Below are positions 1 to 6,972 of a stretch of DNA of 9,298 bases, piece after piece. Numbering within the stretch: position 1 is the first letter of the stretch; each line of letters opens with the position of its first letter. Source of the DNA: CAZLGM01 sp964558875 (GTDB taxonomy: Bacteria > Desulfobacterota > Desulfobulbia > Desulfobulbales > Desulfocapsaceae). The notes under the pieces are model-generated. The model saw nothing but the letters and a program-made list of their open reading frames with translations. It made no database searches and was not told the DNA's origin. The stretch spans positions 1 through 9,298 of the forward strand of contig CAZLGM010000133.1 of assembly GCA_964558875.1 (NCBI GenBank), given 5' to 3'. A program made the position numbers and the translations under genes.

Positions 1-46
1 GACAACCGTTGTTTGACAACAGAAATACGAATAGGTTACCTTGCTG

Positions 47-754
47 ATGCCTGTTTTTCAGCTTGATGAACGGATTATTTTTCCTCCTCCGGAACTGGCT
101 GAATCCAATGGATTGCTGGCAATCGGTGGTGATCTGAGTCCGGAGAGATTGATAGCTGCCTACCGGTTGGGGATTTTCCCCTGGTTTTCGGAAGGCGAAC
201 CCATACTCTGGTGGTTCACAACTCCGAGGCTGGTCCTTTATCCCGATGAACTGCATATTCCCAGGCGTCTGCAGCGGGAATTGAAAAAAAAGGTGTGGTC
301 GATTACTTTCGACACAGCATTTGCTCATGTGGTCAACATGTGTAGTACTGTTCGTACAGGGCAGCACAGGGAGACCTGGATTACCGAGAGTATGATCAAG
401 GGCTACATCCAATTACATGAGTTAGGATATAGCCATTCGGTCGAATGCTGGTATGAAGGTGAGTTGGTTGGTGGCCTGTATGGTGTGGCTCTTGATCGTA
501 TCTTCTTTGGAGAGTCAATGTTCACGATCAAATCAAACAGTTCCAAGATCTGTTTGATTCATCTTGTAAAAAGATTACAGAAGTATCAATATCGACTGAT
601 CGATTGTCAGATGACAACGGATCATCTTTTACAGTTCGGCACTCGGGAAGTTTCCGGTTCCGTTTTTCGGCAGGAGCTTCAAAATAATATTATGAACCTT
701 TCACCTGATGGAGTTTGGTGTAATGACATTTCACTCAACAGACAAAGAGTGTGA
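47..754 (+). CDS. aat: Leucyl/phenylalanyl-tRNA--protein transferase
   Basis: This cytosolic enzyme transfers Leu or Phe from aminoacyl-tRNA to the N-terminus of proteins that begin with Arg or Lys. In the bacterial N-degron pathway this marks them for ClpS/ClpAP degradation. The 235-residue product matches the family's usual length (E. coli about 234) and is collinear with it. It has the N-terminal FPPPELAESNGLLAIGGDLS block, then GIFPWF, the PRLVL segment, TWI, HSVE, LVGGLYGVA, FGESMF and the LIDCQ motif. I chose ATG at 47. A TTG at 41 is in frame two codons earlier, but the family usually begins with a sequence like MPVFQL. A short AGG lies about 11 bases upstream. The 3' end overlaps the next gene by 32 bases, which suggests translational coupling. 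The 46 bases before the start show no convincing promoter, so the gene may be cotranscribed with something to the left. Identification is firm from conserved motifs; activity is inferred from the family. Confidence 0.96.
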   Translation: MPVFQLDERIIFPPPELAESNGLLAIGGDLSPERLIAAYRLGIFPWFSEGEPILWWFTTPRLVLYPDELHIPRRLQRELKKKVWSITFDTAFAHVVNMCSTVRTGQHRETWITESMIKGYIQLHELGYSHSVECWYEGELVGGLYGVALDRIFFGESMFTIKSNSSKICLIHLVKRLQKYQYRLIDCQMTTDHLLQFGTREVSGSVFRQELQNNIMNLSPDGVWCNDISLNRQRV

Positions 755-1289
755 CGGTTGCGGGAAACAAGCCGCGTTAACAGATTATCTCAATAACAGA
801 TTCTGTAGTGACTGTTTTCAAGTTGCCGTTACCATTGTTGAGAAACCTGAGCTGGTCTCAAAAATATGCACCATGACCAGAGACGAAGGGAGTGACGGCA
901 CCGATGGTGGAAAAATCTGTGGTCCCCGGCCCAAAGAATTGCCTGACGTGCTGGATGCCGTTCGTTTCAGGACAAGAGACCGTGAATCGAACACCTGGTA
1001 TGTCTCGATCAGCGAACTGGATGGCCATCCGGTTGAAGTGTTCGCTTCAACCGCTTTTGACAGGGATCAGCACCTTCAGTCCCGCATATCAAACCTGACG
1101 ACCATTACAAGACTTATTTCACTGATATTACGCCATATATTTCTACACCAACCTCTGAACCTGGAAAAAACAATCAAGCAGCTCAGCCGAAGTTCACGCC
1201 AGAAAAACGACCTTCCCGACATGCTGACCCGTGTACTAGCGAATTACCTGGAGCAGGAAAAGAAACTGAAGGGTACCTTGGAAAATTAG
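723..1289 (+). CDS. Zinc-ribbon plus TSCPD (NrdJb-like) domain protein
   Basis: The product has 188 residues from ATG 723. The N-terminus has two Cys pairs, C10-x2-C13 and C28-x2-C31, spaced like a small zinc ribbon. Two further Cys (49 and 66) lie in a linker. From about residue 68 to 178 it resembles the TSCPD domain found at the C-terminus of adenosylcobalamin-dependent (class II) ribonucleotide reductases and in stand-alone NrdJb. The matching points are an RP start, a WYVSI strand, the HPVEVFA motif, ITRLISLILR, then IKQL and a final LPDMLTRVLANYL helix. The domain call rests on motif pattern, not a search. ATG 723 has a GGAG nine bases upstream (710-713); an in-frame ATG at 708 lacks this. 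The gene starts inside aat and probably shares its transcript. Function is unknown. It could assist or regulate a class II reductase or bind nucleotides or metal. No reductase gene is in the window. Confidence 0.75.
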   Translation: MTFHSTDKECDGCGKQAALTDYLNNRFCSDCFQVAVTIVEKPELVSKICTMTRDEGSDGTDGGKICGPRPKELPDVLDAVRFRTRDRESNTWYVSISELDGHPVEVFASTAFDRDQHLQSRISNLTTITRLISLILRHIFLHQPLNLEKTIKQLSRSSRQKNDLPDMLTRVLANYLEQEKKLKGTLEN

Positions 1290-1290
1290 A

Positions 1291-1433
1291 TATTTCGGAG
1301 TCTACGCTTACCTGTTCAAAGACAAGGAACAGGAAAAATAAAAGCGCAGTCACGCCAGGGCGTGATGAGCATTTTATTTTATTTTGTGACGCAGTATTTG
1401 GGCAGGTAAGCGAGTTTGCGAGACTCCGAAATA
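1291..1433. repeat. MITE-like structured inverted-repeat element flanked by TA
   Basis: The outer arms TATTTCGGAGTCT (1291-1303) and AGACTCCGAAATA (1421-1433) are perfect 13-base inverted repeats. Inside them a second perfect pair, CGCTTACCTG (1305-1314) and CAGGTAAGCG (1403-1412), continues the stem. The right arm has an extra 8 bases (AGTTTGCG) where the left has a single A. The interior holds two more hairpins: CCTGTTC/GAACAGG (1311-1317 with 1327-1333) and the terminator-like structure at 1335-1380. No protein is encoded. Read as TA plus TTTCGGAGTCT at each end, it matches the layout of a small non-autonomous element of the IS630/mariner type, which duplicates TA on insertion. That origin is inferred; no transposase or second copy is visible here. 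It sits one base after a stop codon, between converging genes. Confidence 0.6.
1335..1380. terminator. Candidate bidirectional terminator hairpin
   Basis: AAAATAAAA (1335-1343) pairs with TTTTATTTT (1372-1380). Within it, TCACGCC (1350-1356) pairs with GGCGTGA (1359-1365) around a 2-base centre. A-tract, GC-rich hairpin and T-tract read the same way on both strands. It lies between the convergent zinc-ribbon/TSCPD gene and the RelA/SpoT gene. It may therefore stop transcription from both sides, though it is embedded in the MITE-like element. The T-tract is interrupted by A, which weakens the call. Confidence 0.5.
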
Positions 1434-1524
1434 GCAATTTTACAAGGTGGCCTGAATATGGAAACACCTTCCGGTAGAGGGCAAGAAGACGGTTATAACC
1501 GCTTGAAATGATATGGGTTATGAG

Positions 1525-3630
1525 CTAGAAGTTGAAATCGATCTCAAACGGAACCTTTGATTTTTCAAAATGCTTCAAAACCTGGCGAAGACCATAGAGA
1601 TTGTCCACCTTGAAGTCAAGTTGCCAGTCCGGTGTTTTAGTCGGCACCAGTGTGAGCATTGACAGCTCAAACATTCTCATCGTCTCTGGAGCAGAGCTGA
1701 CCAGGGTCGTTACTCGCTGCCTGGTTAATCTCAGCAAATAAATTGACTGCTTTTTGGTCAGAGTGGTCGCTCTGAGTTTCCAACTCACATCAAGGGCATC
1801 TTCTCTTTGAAATTCAAGCTCTTTGAGCTTCTCACAATCCTTGTTGTGAATCGACAGACCGTTCTCGGTCAACAATCCCCTGCTTACCTTTGCTGTCGGG
1901 TCCGGCCTGCAGCAGCTTGACAGCTTGATAGAAACAGGGTCCAGGGTAGTCAATACAACCCGATTAATTTTACCGGTCGGTGGCATAAGAAAGGACTGAC
2001 CACCATAATACTCATTCTTAATAAAATCGATAACCTTTGCTAACGGGATTTTCGATTCGGCAATATTGACATACAGGTCATCAAGGGATTTGATAGAAAA
2101 TTCCTTAAACAATTTAGCAATTTCTTTTCTTTGCAGTACTTCCTCATCATATCCGTAATTCTTTATCTCCTGGACAAGGGTCGATTCACCAACATGAATG
2201 GAGACCGGGCGCCTGCGGTTACGAAGCGCTTTTGACAGTTCCGATCGTGCCCGGGGATCTTGACAGACCCCCACCATTTTCTGATCGAATTGAACAACAT
2301 TTTCCGAACGGATAATACGAACCACGTCTCCGTCTTTCAACCGGTACTCGGGGCCAACCTTTTTATTACCGACCATTCCTCCAATGCATCTGTGGCCGAT
2401 TTCCGTATGTACCTTGAAAGCAAAATCAAGGACTATCGAGTTGATTGGCAGATAAATCAGATCACCCCTGGGTGTATAGGTGTAAATGGTCTTCTTTCTG
2501 CCGACATTAATCATTTCCCGATATGAAACCGTTGCATCGGAGCTTAACAGATCAAACATCTCCATTATTTCCCTGATAAAGCGCCCCTGTTTATCGCTTT
2601 TGGATGTCCAGTTCTTGAACAGGCCCCGCTGGGCTTTTCTGGCCATTTCCTGTGTCCGTATTTTAATCAGGAATTCTTTGCCCTGAACAACAACCCGGGA
2701 ATGCAGCCCCTGGTAGCCTGTCGGTTTCGGATTGGCGATAAAATCACGTATGGTTCTTGGAATGGGGGGAAAGGCCTGGTTGACGATACCCAGGGCCTGA
2801 TAACAAACTTCCTGGTCATCGACAATCATCACCACTTCAATGGGATTGTCTATTTCTTTTCTGAGGATTCGATTGCTGGTGTCATAGTAAGCCCACAGTC
2901 CTTTTACCCGCATGGATACATCACAATTCAACCAGGCATCATCCATCGCTTTGGTAAGTTCAGCGATGATTTCAAGTGCAACCGGTGATTGTTTTAACTG
3001 TTCCAGATGCAGATTCAATTTGGCCCCCTGCTTTGGGAATCTGTACAACAGGGCCAGATTGTACATCTCCCGACGCATACCATAGAGACCGAGAATTGTG
3101 GCTAATGGCGCGTAAATATCGATAGTTTCATCTGATATCCGCTGCCTTTTCGCTTTCGGCATCGCTTTGAGCGTGCGGAGATTATGGAGCCGATCGGCAA
3201 GTTTGACTAGAATGACTTCCGGCCGCATTGCCGCTCCGGAGAAGATCTTTCGATGAACAAGCTTCGATTGGTTCTGTTTATCACCCGATGAATGGGTCAC
3301 TTTGGTGCAGCCTTCAACAATGGCAGCCACATAGGAACCGAACTTCTCTTTAACCAGGTCAACCGTTACTTCCTCAACATCTTCAACGGTGTCGTGCAGC
3401 AGAGCAGCTGCCAGGATTTCAGGATGGATCACATCCATTTCCTCAGCCAGTATTTTGGCTACGGAACACGGGTGCAGGATATAGGCATCCCCCGATTTTC
3501 GCCACTGATCGTCGTGGGCTTCAACGGCAAAGTCCAGAGCTTCCCAGAACAGTCCACCGTTAGGGGATTTATCTATAAAAGGCGATATCCGACTTCTGTA
3601 GACCTCCAGATCAAATGGAATATGTTGCAT
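1525..3630 (-). CDS. spoT: RelA/SpoT-family protein, predicted (p)ppGpp hydrolase with degenerate synthetase
   Basis: This 701-residue protein has the full long-RSH order: HD hydrolase (about 1-190), synthetase-like (about 235-345), TGS (about 380-442), helical domain, Cys-motif region (C573, C574, H595, C599) and C-terminal ACT-like domain (about 615-701). Hydrolase residues are intact and numbered almost as in Streptococcus Rel: R44, H53, H79-D80, E83-D84, D146 and N150 in LADRLHNL. The synthetase region keeps R241, K243, Y306 and H310. The Mg-binding Asp of the usual YDL motif aligns with N262, and the catalytic Glu of EIQIRT aligns with L321. The RxKD motif is also changed, to TIRD (293-296). 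I infer a monofunctional hydrolase that lowers (p)ppGpp in the cytosol. The start at 3630 is supported by the matching numbering, although its ribosome binding site is weak. The gene is divergent from rnr. Family is certain; loss of synthesis is inferred from residues. Confidence 0.93.
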   Translation of the reverse strand: MQHIPFDLEVYRSRISPFIDKSPNGGLFWEALDFAVEAHDDQWRKSGDAYILHPCSVAKILAEEMDVIHPEILAAALLHDTVEDVEEVTVDLVKEKFGSYVAAIVEGCTKVTHSSGDKQNQSKLVHRKIFSGAAMRPEVILVKLADRLHNLRTLKAMPKAKRQRISDETIDIYAPLATILGLYGMRREMYNLALLYRFPKQGAKLNLHLEQLKQSPVALEIIAELTKAMDDAWLNCDVSMRVKGLWAYYDTSNRILRKEIDNPIEVVMIVDDQEVCYQALGIVNQAFPPIPRTIRDFIANPKPTGYQGLHSRVVVQGKEFLIKIRTQEMARKAQRGLFKNWTSKSDKQGRFIREIMEMFDLLSSDATVSYREMINVGRKKTIYTYTPRGDLIYLPINSIVLDFAFKVHTEIGHRCIGGMVGNKKVGPEYRLKDGDVVRIIRSENVVQFDQKMVGVCQDPRARSELSKALRNRRRPVSIHVGESTLVQEIKNYGYDEEVLQRKEIAKLFKEFSIKSLDDLYVNIAESKIPLAKVIDFIKNEYYGGQSFLMPPTGKINRVVLTTLDPVSIKLSSCCRPDPTAKVSRGLLTENGLSIHNKDCEKLKELEFQREDALDVSWKLRATTLTKKQSIYLLRLTRQRVTTLVSSAPETMRMFELSMLTLVPTKTPDWQLDFKVDNLYGLRQVLKHFEKSKVPFEIDFNF

Positions 3631-3709
3631 ACAAATCTGCCGACTCTATAGCTCTGTAAATTGCCAAAAAACTACGGCAACTGATTGTTCTTTTAAATGT
3701 CAAAGAGTG

Positions 3710-3718
3710 ATTATAACA
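3710..3718 (-). promoter_or_regulatory. Extended -10 promoter for spoT, overlapping a + strand -10
   Basis: On the minus strand these bases read TGTTATAAT, a perfect extended -10 (TGn plus TATAAT). I see no good -35 at 16-18 bases, which extended -10 promoters often tolerate. Transcription would start near 3703 and leave a leader of about 70 bases. That leader includes a small stem, TTGCC/GGCAA (3661-3665 with 3676-3680). On the + strand the overlapping TATAAC (3712-3717) could serve rnr, so this may be a shared bidirectional promoter. The + strand side lacks a clear -35 and is weaker. Confidence 0.45.
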
Positions 3719-3784
3719 TGGTATTTCAAATGTTTCTACACTATGCTACATTCAATCGGAAAAAGAAAATAAAAATAAACCTCA

Positions 3785-6007
3785 ATGAAAAAAAGAAAAA
3801 AATATCGCAAGGCTGGTTCTTTGAGACAACGCCCACCGAAGCGCCATAAGAAATTTAGTTATATCAACTCGGCTCTTAAGAACGAAGTTATTCGGCTGCT
3901 ATTTTTGGCAGATTCGCCGATGTCCATCAAAGAGATATCTCCGAGGCTCAACTATCGTCGGTTTTCACGAAAAGATCTGGCTCAGATTCTCTCCGAGTTG
4001 TTGATCGAAAATATCGCCCGCAAAAACAGCAAAAACAGTTTTTCACTCTCCACGCGCCATAGTCTTGTCACCGGTACCGTTGATGCCAAACCCAGGGGAT
4101 TTGGCTATCTCACCGACATTGCAGATATGGCCCTGCAACCACCGTATCCTCGTCCGACACGTGACGGATTCATAACCTCAAGCCGTATGGGATCAGCCAG
4201 GCATGGCGACAGGGTTCTTGCTCAAATAATAAAATTGCGACGGGACGGCAGACCTGAAATCCAGATAATCGGGGTTTTAAAAAGACAAAGTGATCGGCTG
4301 GCCGGCTATCTGGAAAAAGATGCGGCCGGTTTTTACCTGCAACCGGAAGACCCTCGCTACCCGACCGTTCGAATTCGGAAACATGAAAATATCAACAAAC
4401 ATATCGGTGACTGCGTTATTGTTCAGCTCCTTCGAGACAACTTAGATCGTCAGACTCTTTCGGGTAAAATTATCGAGATCCTCGGCTCACCTGACAACGT
4501 TGACGTTCAGATGAGGATGGTTATTGAACGATACGGATTACCGTTTATTTTCAGTAAGGAAGCGCTACACCAAAGCAAGTCACTTTCAACACTTGAAAAG
4601 CAAGGATTAGATGATAGCAATCGCCTGGATTTGAGAAGTATCCCCTTTGTGACCATTGATGGGGAATCGGCCAAAGATTTTGATGATGCCGTTGCGGTTG
4701 AGAAGGTAAAAAAAGGGTATCGTCTCTATGTCGCTATTGCCGATGTCTCACATTTTGTACGACCTGGCAGCCAGCTGGATAAGGAGGCATATGAACGGGG
4801 GACGTCCATCTATTTCCCCGGCAGGGTTATTCCCATGTTACCGGAAGCACTGTCAAACAACCTCTGCAGTCTGCTTCCTCACAAGGATCGATTAACGTTT
4901 ACGGCTATTCTTGAATTTGACACCAAGGGCAAACGGCTGAAAAAGACATTTACACGCTCGATCATCCGCAGCCGGCAGCGGTTGACCTATCGGATTGTCC
5001 AGAAAATCCTCGTTGATGATGACAATGAACTCCGTAACACCCACAAAACACTGTTACCATCCCTTGAGCCGGCTGCCAAATTAGCAATACTTCTAAAAAA
5101 GAGAAGAGAAAAGAGGGGTTCAATTCATTTCACCATCCCGGAACCTGAAATTCTTTTAACCGAAGACGGCATCATCGATTCGATCAATCGGGCCCAGAGG
5201 TTCTTTGCCCATGAACTCATCGAGGAATTCATGCTGGCCGCCAACGAAGCGGTTGCAGAGACGTTTACCCAACGTCGGCAACAGGCCCTGTACCGGATTC
5301 ATGAACAACCGGACAATGAAAAGGTCGCTGAGTTTATCTCCTTTGTTTCCACCATCGGCCTCCACCTTCCTGCTTATGACAATAACGCCGAGTGGTATAA
5401 TCAGGCCCTGGACAGTGTGAAAGACAGTCCCAAGGAATACATCGTCAATAACCTGCTTCTGCGAACCATGCAGCAGGCACGATATGATTATGTAAACGTG
5501 GGTCATTTCGGTCTGGCAGCCGTTGATTATTGTCACTTTACATCACCTATCAGGAGATACCCTGATCTCGTTGTCCATCGTGATTTATTTAAGCTTCTTA
5601 CATCTTCTGCTGAAAAAACCAGCTCCAGAAAGAAGAATAAAAATCTTGAAACAGCCATCCACCTTTCAGCACGTGAACGAACAGCAGTCAAGGCTGAACG
5701 GGATATGAACGACCGTCTGAAAATTCAATTCATGAAAAAACACATCGGAAAGACGTTTGACGGCATTATTTCTGGTGTAAATAATTTTGCCTTTTTTGTT
5801 GAACTGCTTGACCTCTTTATCACTGGCTCGGTTGGCCTGTCTGAACTGACTGATGATTATTATTTTTTTGAACCGGACCATCATCGCCTAATCGGGGAAT
5901 TGAGTCGAAAGATCTTTCAGATTGGAGATATTATAAGAGTTACAGTGGTCAGCGTTGACAGCCAGAGGGGAAGAATCAACTTTATTCCTGAATATCTTGT
6001 TTTATGA
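3785..6007 (+). CDS. rnr: Ribonuclease R
   Basis: This 740-residue processive 3'-5' exoribonuclease of the RNB family degrades structured RNA in the cytosol. Domain order is a winged-helix region (about 28-88), two cold-shock/OB domains (about 95-235), the RNB catalytic domain (about 280-605) and a C-terminal S1 domain (about 652-735). The active-site block TIDGESAKDFDDA carries D292, D298, D300 and D301. HFTSPIRRYPDLVVHR (584-599) is the conserved RNB C-terminal motif. RNase R is favoured over RNase II because of the winged helix and the overall length. The first 23 residues hold 13 Lys/Arg, while the C-terminus ends right after S1 without the basic tail of the E. coli enzyme. No Shine-Dalgarno is seen before ATG 3785, only an A-rich leader. 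An in-frame stop shortly upstream rules out a much longer start. It is divergent from spoT and appears monocistronic. Confidence 0.95.
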   Translation: MKKRKKYRKAGSLRQRPPKRHKKFSYINSALKNEVIRLLFLADSPMSIKEISPRLNYRRFSRKDLAQILSELLIENIARKNSKNSFSLSTRHSLVTGTVDAKPRGFGYLTDIADMALQPPYPRPTRDGFITSSRMGSARHGDRVLAQIIKLRRDGRPEIQIIGVLKRQSDRLAGYLEKDAAGFYLQPEDPRYPTVRIRKHENINKHIGDCVIVQLLRDNLDRQTLSGKIIEILGSPDNVDVQMRMVIERYGLPFIFSKEALHQSKSLSTLEKQGLDDSNRLDLRSIPFVTIDGESAKDFDDAVAVEKVKKGYRLYVAIADVSHFVRPGSQLDKEAYERGTSIYFPGRVIPMLPEALSNNLCSLLPHKDRLTFTAILEFDTKGKRLKKTFTRSIIRSRQRLTYRIVQKILVDDDNELRNTHKTLLPSLEPAAKLAILLKKRREKRGSIHFTIPEPEILLTEDGIIDSINRAQRFFAHELIEEFMLAANEAVAETFTQRRQQALYRIHEQPDNEKVAEFISFVSTIGLHLPAYDNNAEWYNQALDSVKDSPKEYIVNNLLLRTMQQARYDYVNVGHFGLAAVDYCHFTSPIRRYPDLVVHRDLFKLLTSSAEKTSSRKKNKNLETAIHLSARERTAVKAERDMNDRLKIQFMKKHIGKTFDGIISGVNNFAFFVELLDLFITGSVGLSELTDDYYFFEPDHHRLIGELSRKIFQIGDIIRVTVVSVDSQRGRINFIPEYLVL

Positions 6008-6109
6008 AACTGCTTTATACATCAAAGTACTTATAACCGTATAGCTTTTCAGAACAATCCGATCAAATACATCCCGAACACCATTTAATTTAAAACATTT
6101 CAGCAGTTC

Positions 6110-6154
6110 ATCTTTATTAGTCTTCCTGATTCCAGGTCCTGTTCCTATAAAGAT
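6110..6154. other. Stem-loop at the 3' end of the metallopeptidase gene
   Basis: ATCTTTAT (6110-6117) and ATAAAGAT (6147-6154) form a perfect 8-bp stem that includes the minus-strand stop codon. A small CCTG/CAGG hairpin sits inside the loop. It lies between converging rnr and the lipoprotein genes and could slow 3' decay or help end transcription. There is no T-tract on either strand, so it is not a standard intrinsic terminator. The rest of the 6008-6144 gap shows nothing else I can support. Confidence 0.25.
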
Positions 6155-6972
6155 AAAAGCCAGTCGGTACAACTGTTTTCAAATGACTCCATCGATTCAT
6201 TCATTTTCAGAAGAGACTGGTCGAATAATTGTTGATGATCAATACCCTCTTTAGTAAGCCCTAAAAGATACTGCTGAATTGGGCGTCCTTGGTTGTACAA
6301 ACAGGCAACCAGTCCCCATGCATGTGCATATCTCTTCCCTGAGCGATCTTTTTGACCCGGGTTACTAATAAGTTTTCTGAACTGAGGTTTTTCTCCTCTT
6401 TTCAGATAGTACTGCAATAACTCCAATCGTTCATTTTCCTCTTTACCCACCAGCCGGTTATCTGTCTCCTGCTCAAAAAGAGTCGCTATACCTTCACCTA
6501 GCCATGAAGGTATGGACAATTTTGATGAAAGTCCGTTATGCAAGGCACCATGGGCCGCTTCATGTCGAAGCACTGTAAAAAAACGCGGGTCTCCCGGTTG
6601 ACCGACAACGACTAGTATTCTGTGTACATGATCATAGAAACCTGTTGCCTGATGTCGAGATCGACTCCACTTGAGAATACTCTTTCCGATAGGATCAACA
6701 GATGAAAAGGCCAGTATGGAAATTGTATTGGATGGCAGTTGGATATCCAGCCACCGATCTATTCCCACCCAGACATCCGTTGCCTGGTCTAAAATCTGTT
6801 GTGCACCAAAATGAGGTGGAAGGTGGCAAACTGCAAAATAGTCATTACTAACAACCGGAACTTTTTTCAGGTATGGCTCGAAGTCCAGCCTTTTCTCCGA
6901 AAAAAATGGTAAGGTGCAACTATTGCTCACTAAAAGCAGGAGCAGGAGTGGTATAATAAAAATACTTCTCAT
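6145..6972 (-). CDS. Predicted lipoprotein metallopeptidase (HEAAH gluzincin type)
   Basis: The product has 275 residues. It begins with a short basic start and a long hydrophobic run ending in SNSC, so C19 is a likely lipidation site, although the -3 residue is Ser rather than the usual Leu. The core motif is RHEAAH (136-141): H137 and H141 are the expected zinc ligands, E138 the catalytic base, and E160 in WLGEGIA the third ligand. This spacing fits the peptidase MA-type families such as DUF1570. A YAHAWGLVACLY segment (215-226) resembles the helix that follows the active site in those families. The protein probably faces the periplasm, anchored to a membrane. Its ATG lies 53 bases inside the upstream lipoprotein gene in another frame, so translation is likely coupled. 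No clear ribosome binding site is seen. The substrate is unknown. Confidence 0.75.
   Translation of the reverse strand: MRSIFIIPLLLLLLVSNSCTLPFFSEKRLDFEPYLKKVPVVSNDYFAVCHLPPHFGAQQILDQATDVWVGIDRWLDIQLPSNTISILAFSSVDPIGKSILKWSRSRHQATGFYDHVHRILVVVGQPGDPRFFTVLRHEAAHGALHNGLSSKLSIPSWLGEGIATLFEQETDNRLVGKEENERLELLQYYLKRGEKPQFRKLISNPGQKDRSGKRYAHAWGLVACLYNQGRPIQQYLLGLTKEGIDHQQLFDQSLLKMNESMESFENSCTDWLLSL

Noticed and set aside
13..41. TTGACA at 13-18 as a -35 for aat
   Set aside because: The position 17 bases downstream reads TTACCT, a poor -10, and it would place the transcript start at or after the start codon.
1291..1433. Retron or integron attC interpretation of the structured element
   Set aside because: No reverse transcriptase or integrase is nearby, and the ends lack attC core sites of the GTTRRRY/RYYYAAC kind.
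1183..1467. Minus-strand open frame of 94 codons across the inverted-repeat element
   Set aside because: It overlaps the TSCPD gene and the palindromic element, has no recognisable domain and no ribosome binding site.
1444..1470. AAGGTG/CACCTT stem downstream of the spoT 3' end
   Set aside because: It is a 6-bp stem with a 15-base loop and no T-tract, too weak to call a terminator.
1490..1501. CGGTTATAACCG perfect 12-base palindrome and the 17-codon frame at 1458-1511
   Set aside because: The palindrome lies inside that tiny frame between convergent genes, with no promoter, SD or target gene. A chance palindrome or insertion remnant is as likely.
2260..2988. Several + strand open frames within spoT
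   Set aside because: They are antisense to strongly conserved RSH coding sequence and show no family features.
5156..5536. Minus-strand open frame of 126 codons within rnr
   Set aside because: It is antisense to the conserved RNB domain, with no domain features or upstream signals.
6008..6108. AACTGCT/AGCAGTT inverted repeat after rnr
   Set aside because: It is 7 bp separated by about 87 bases with no T-tract, so it is probably chance.
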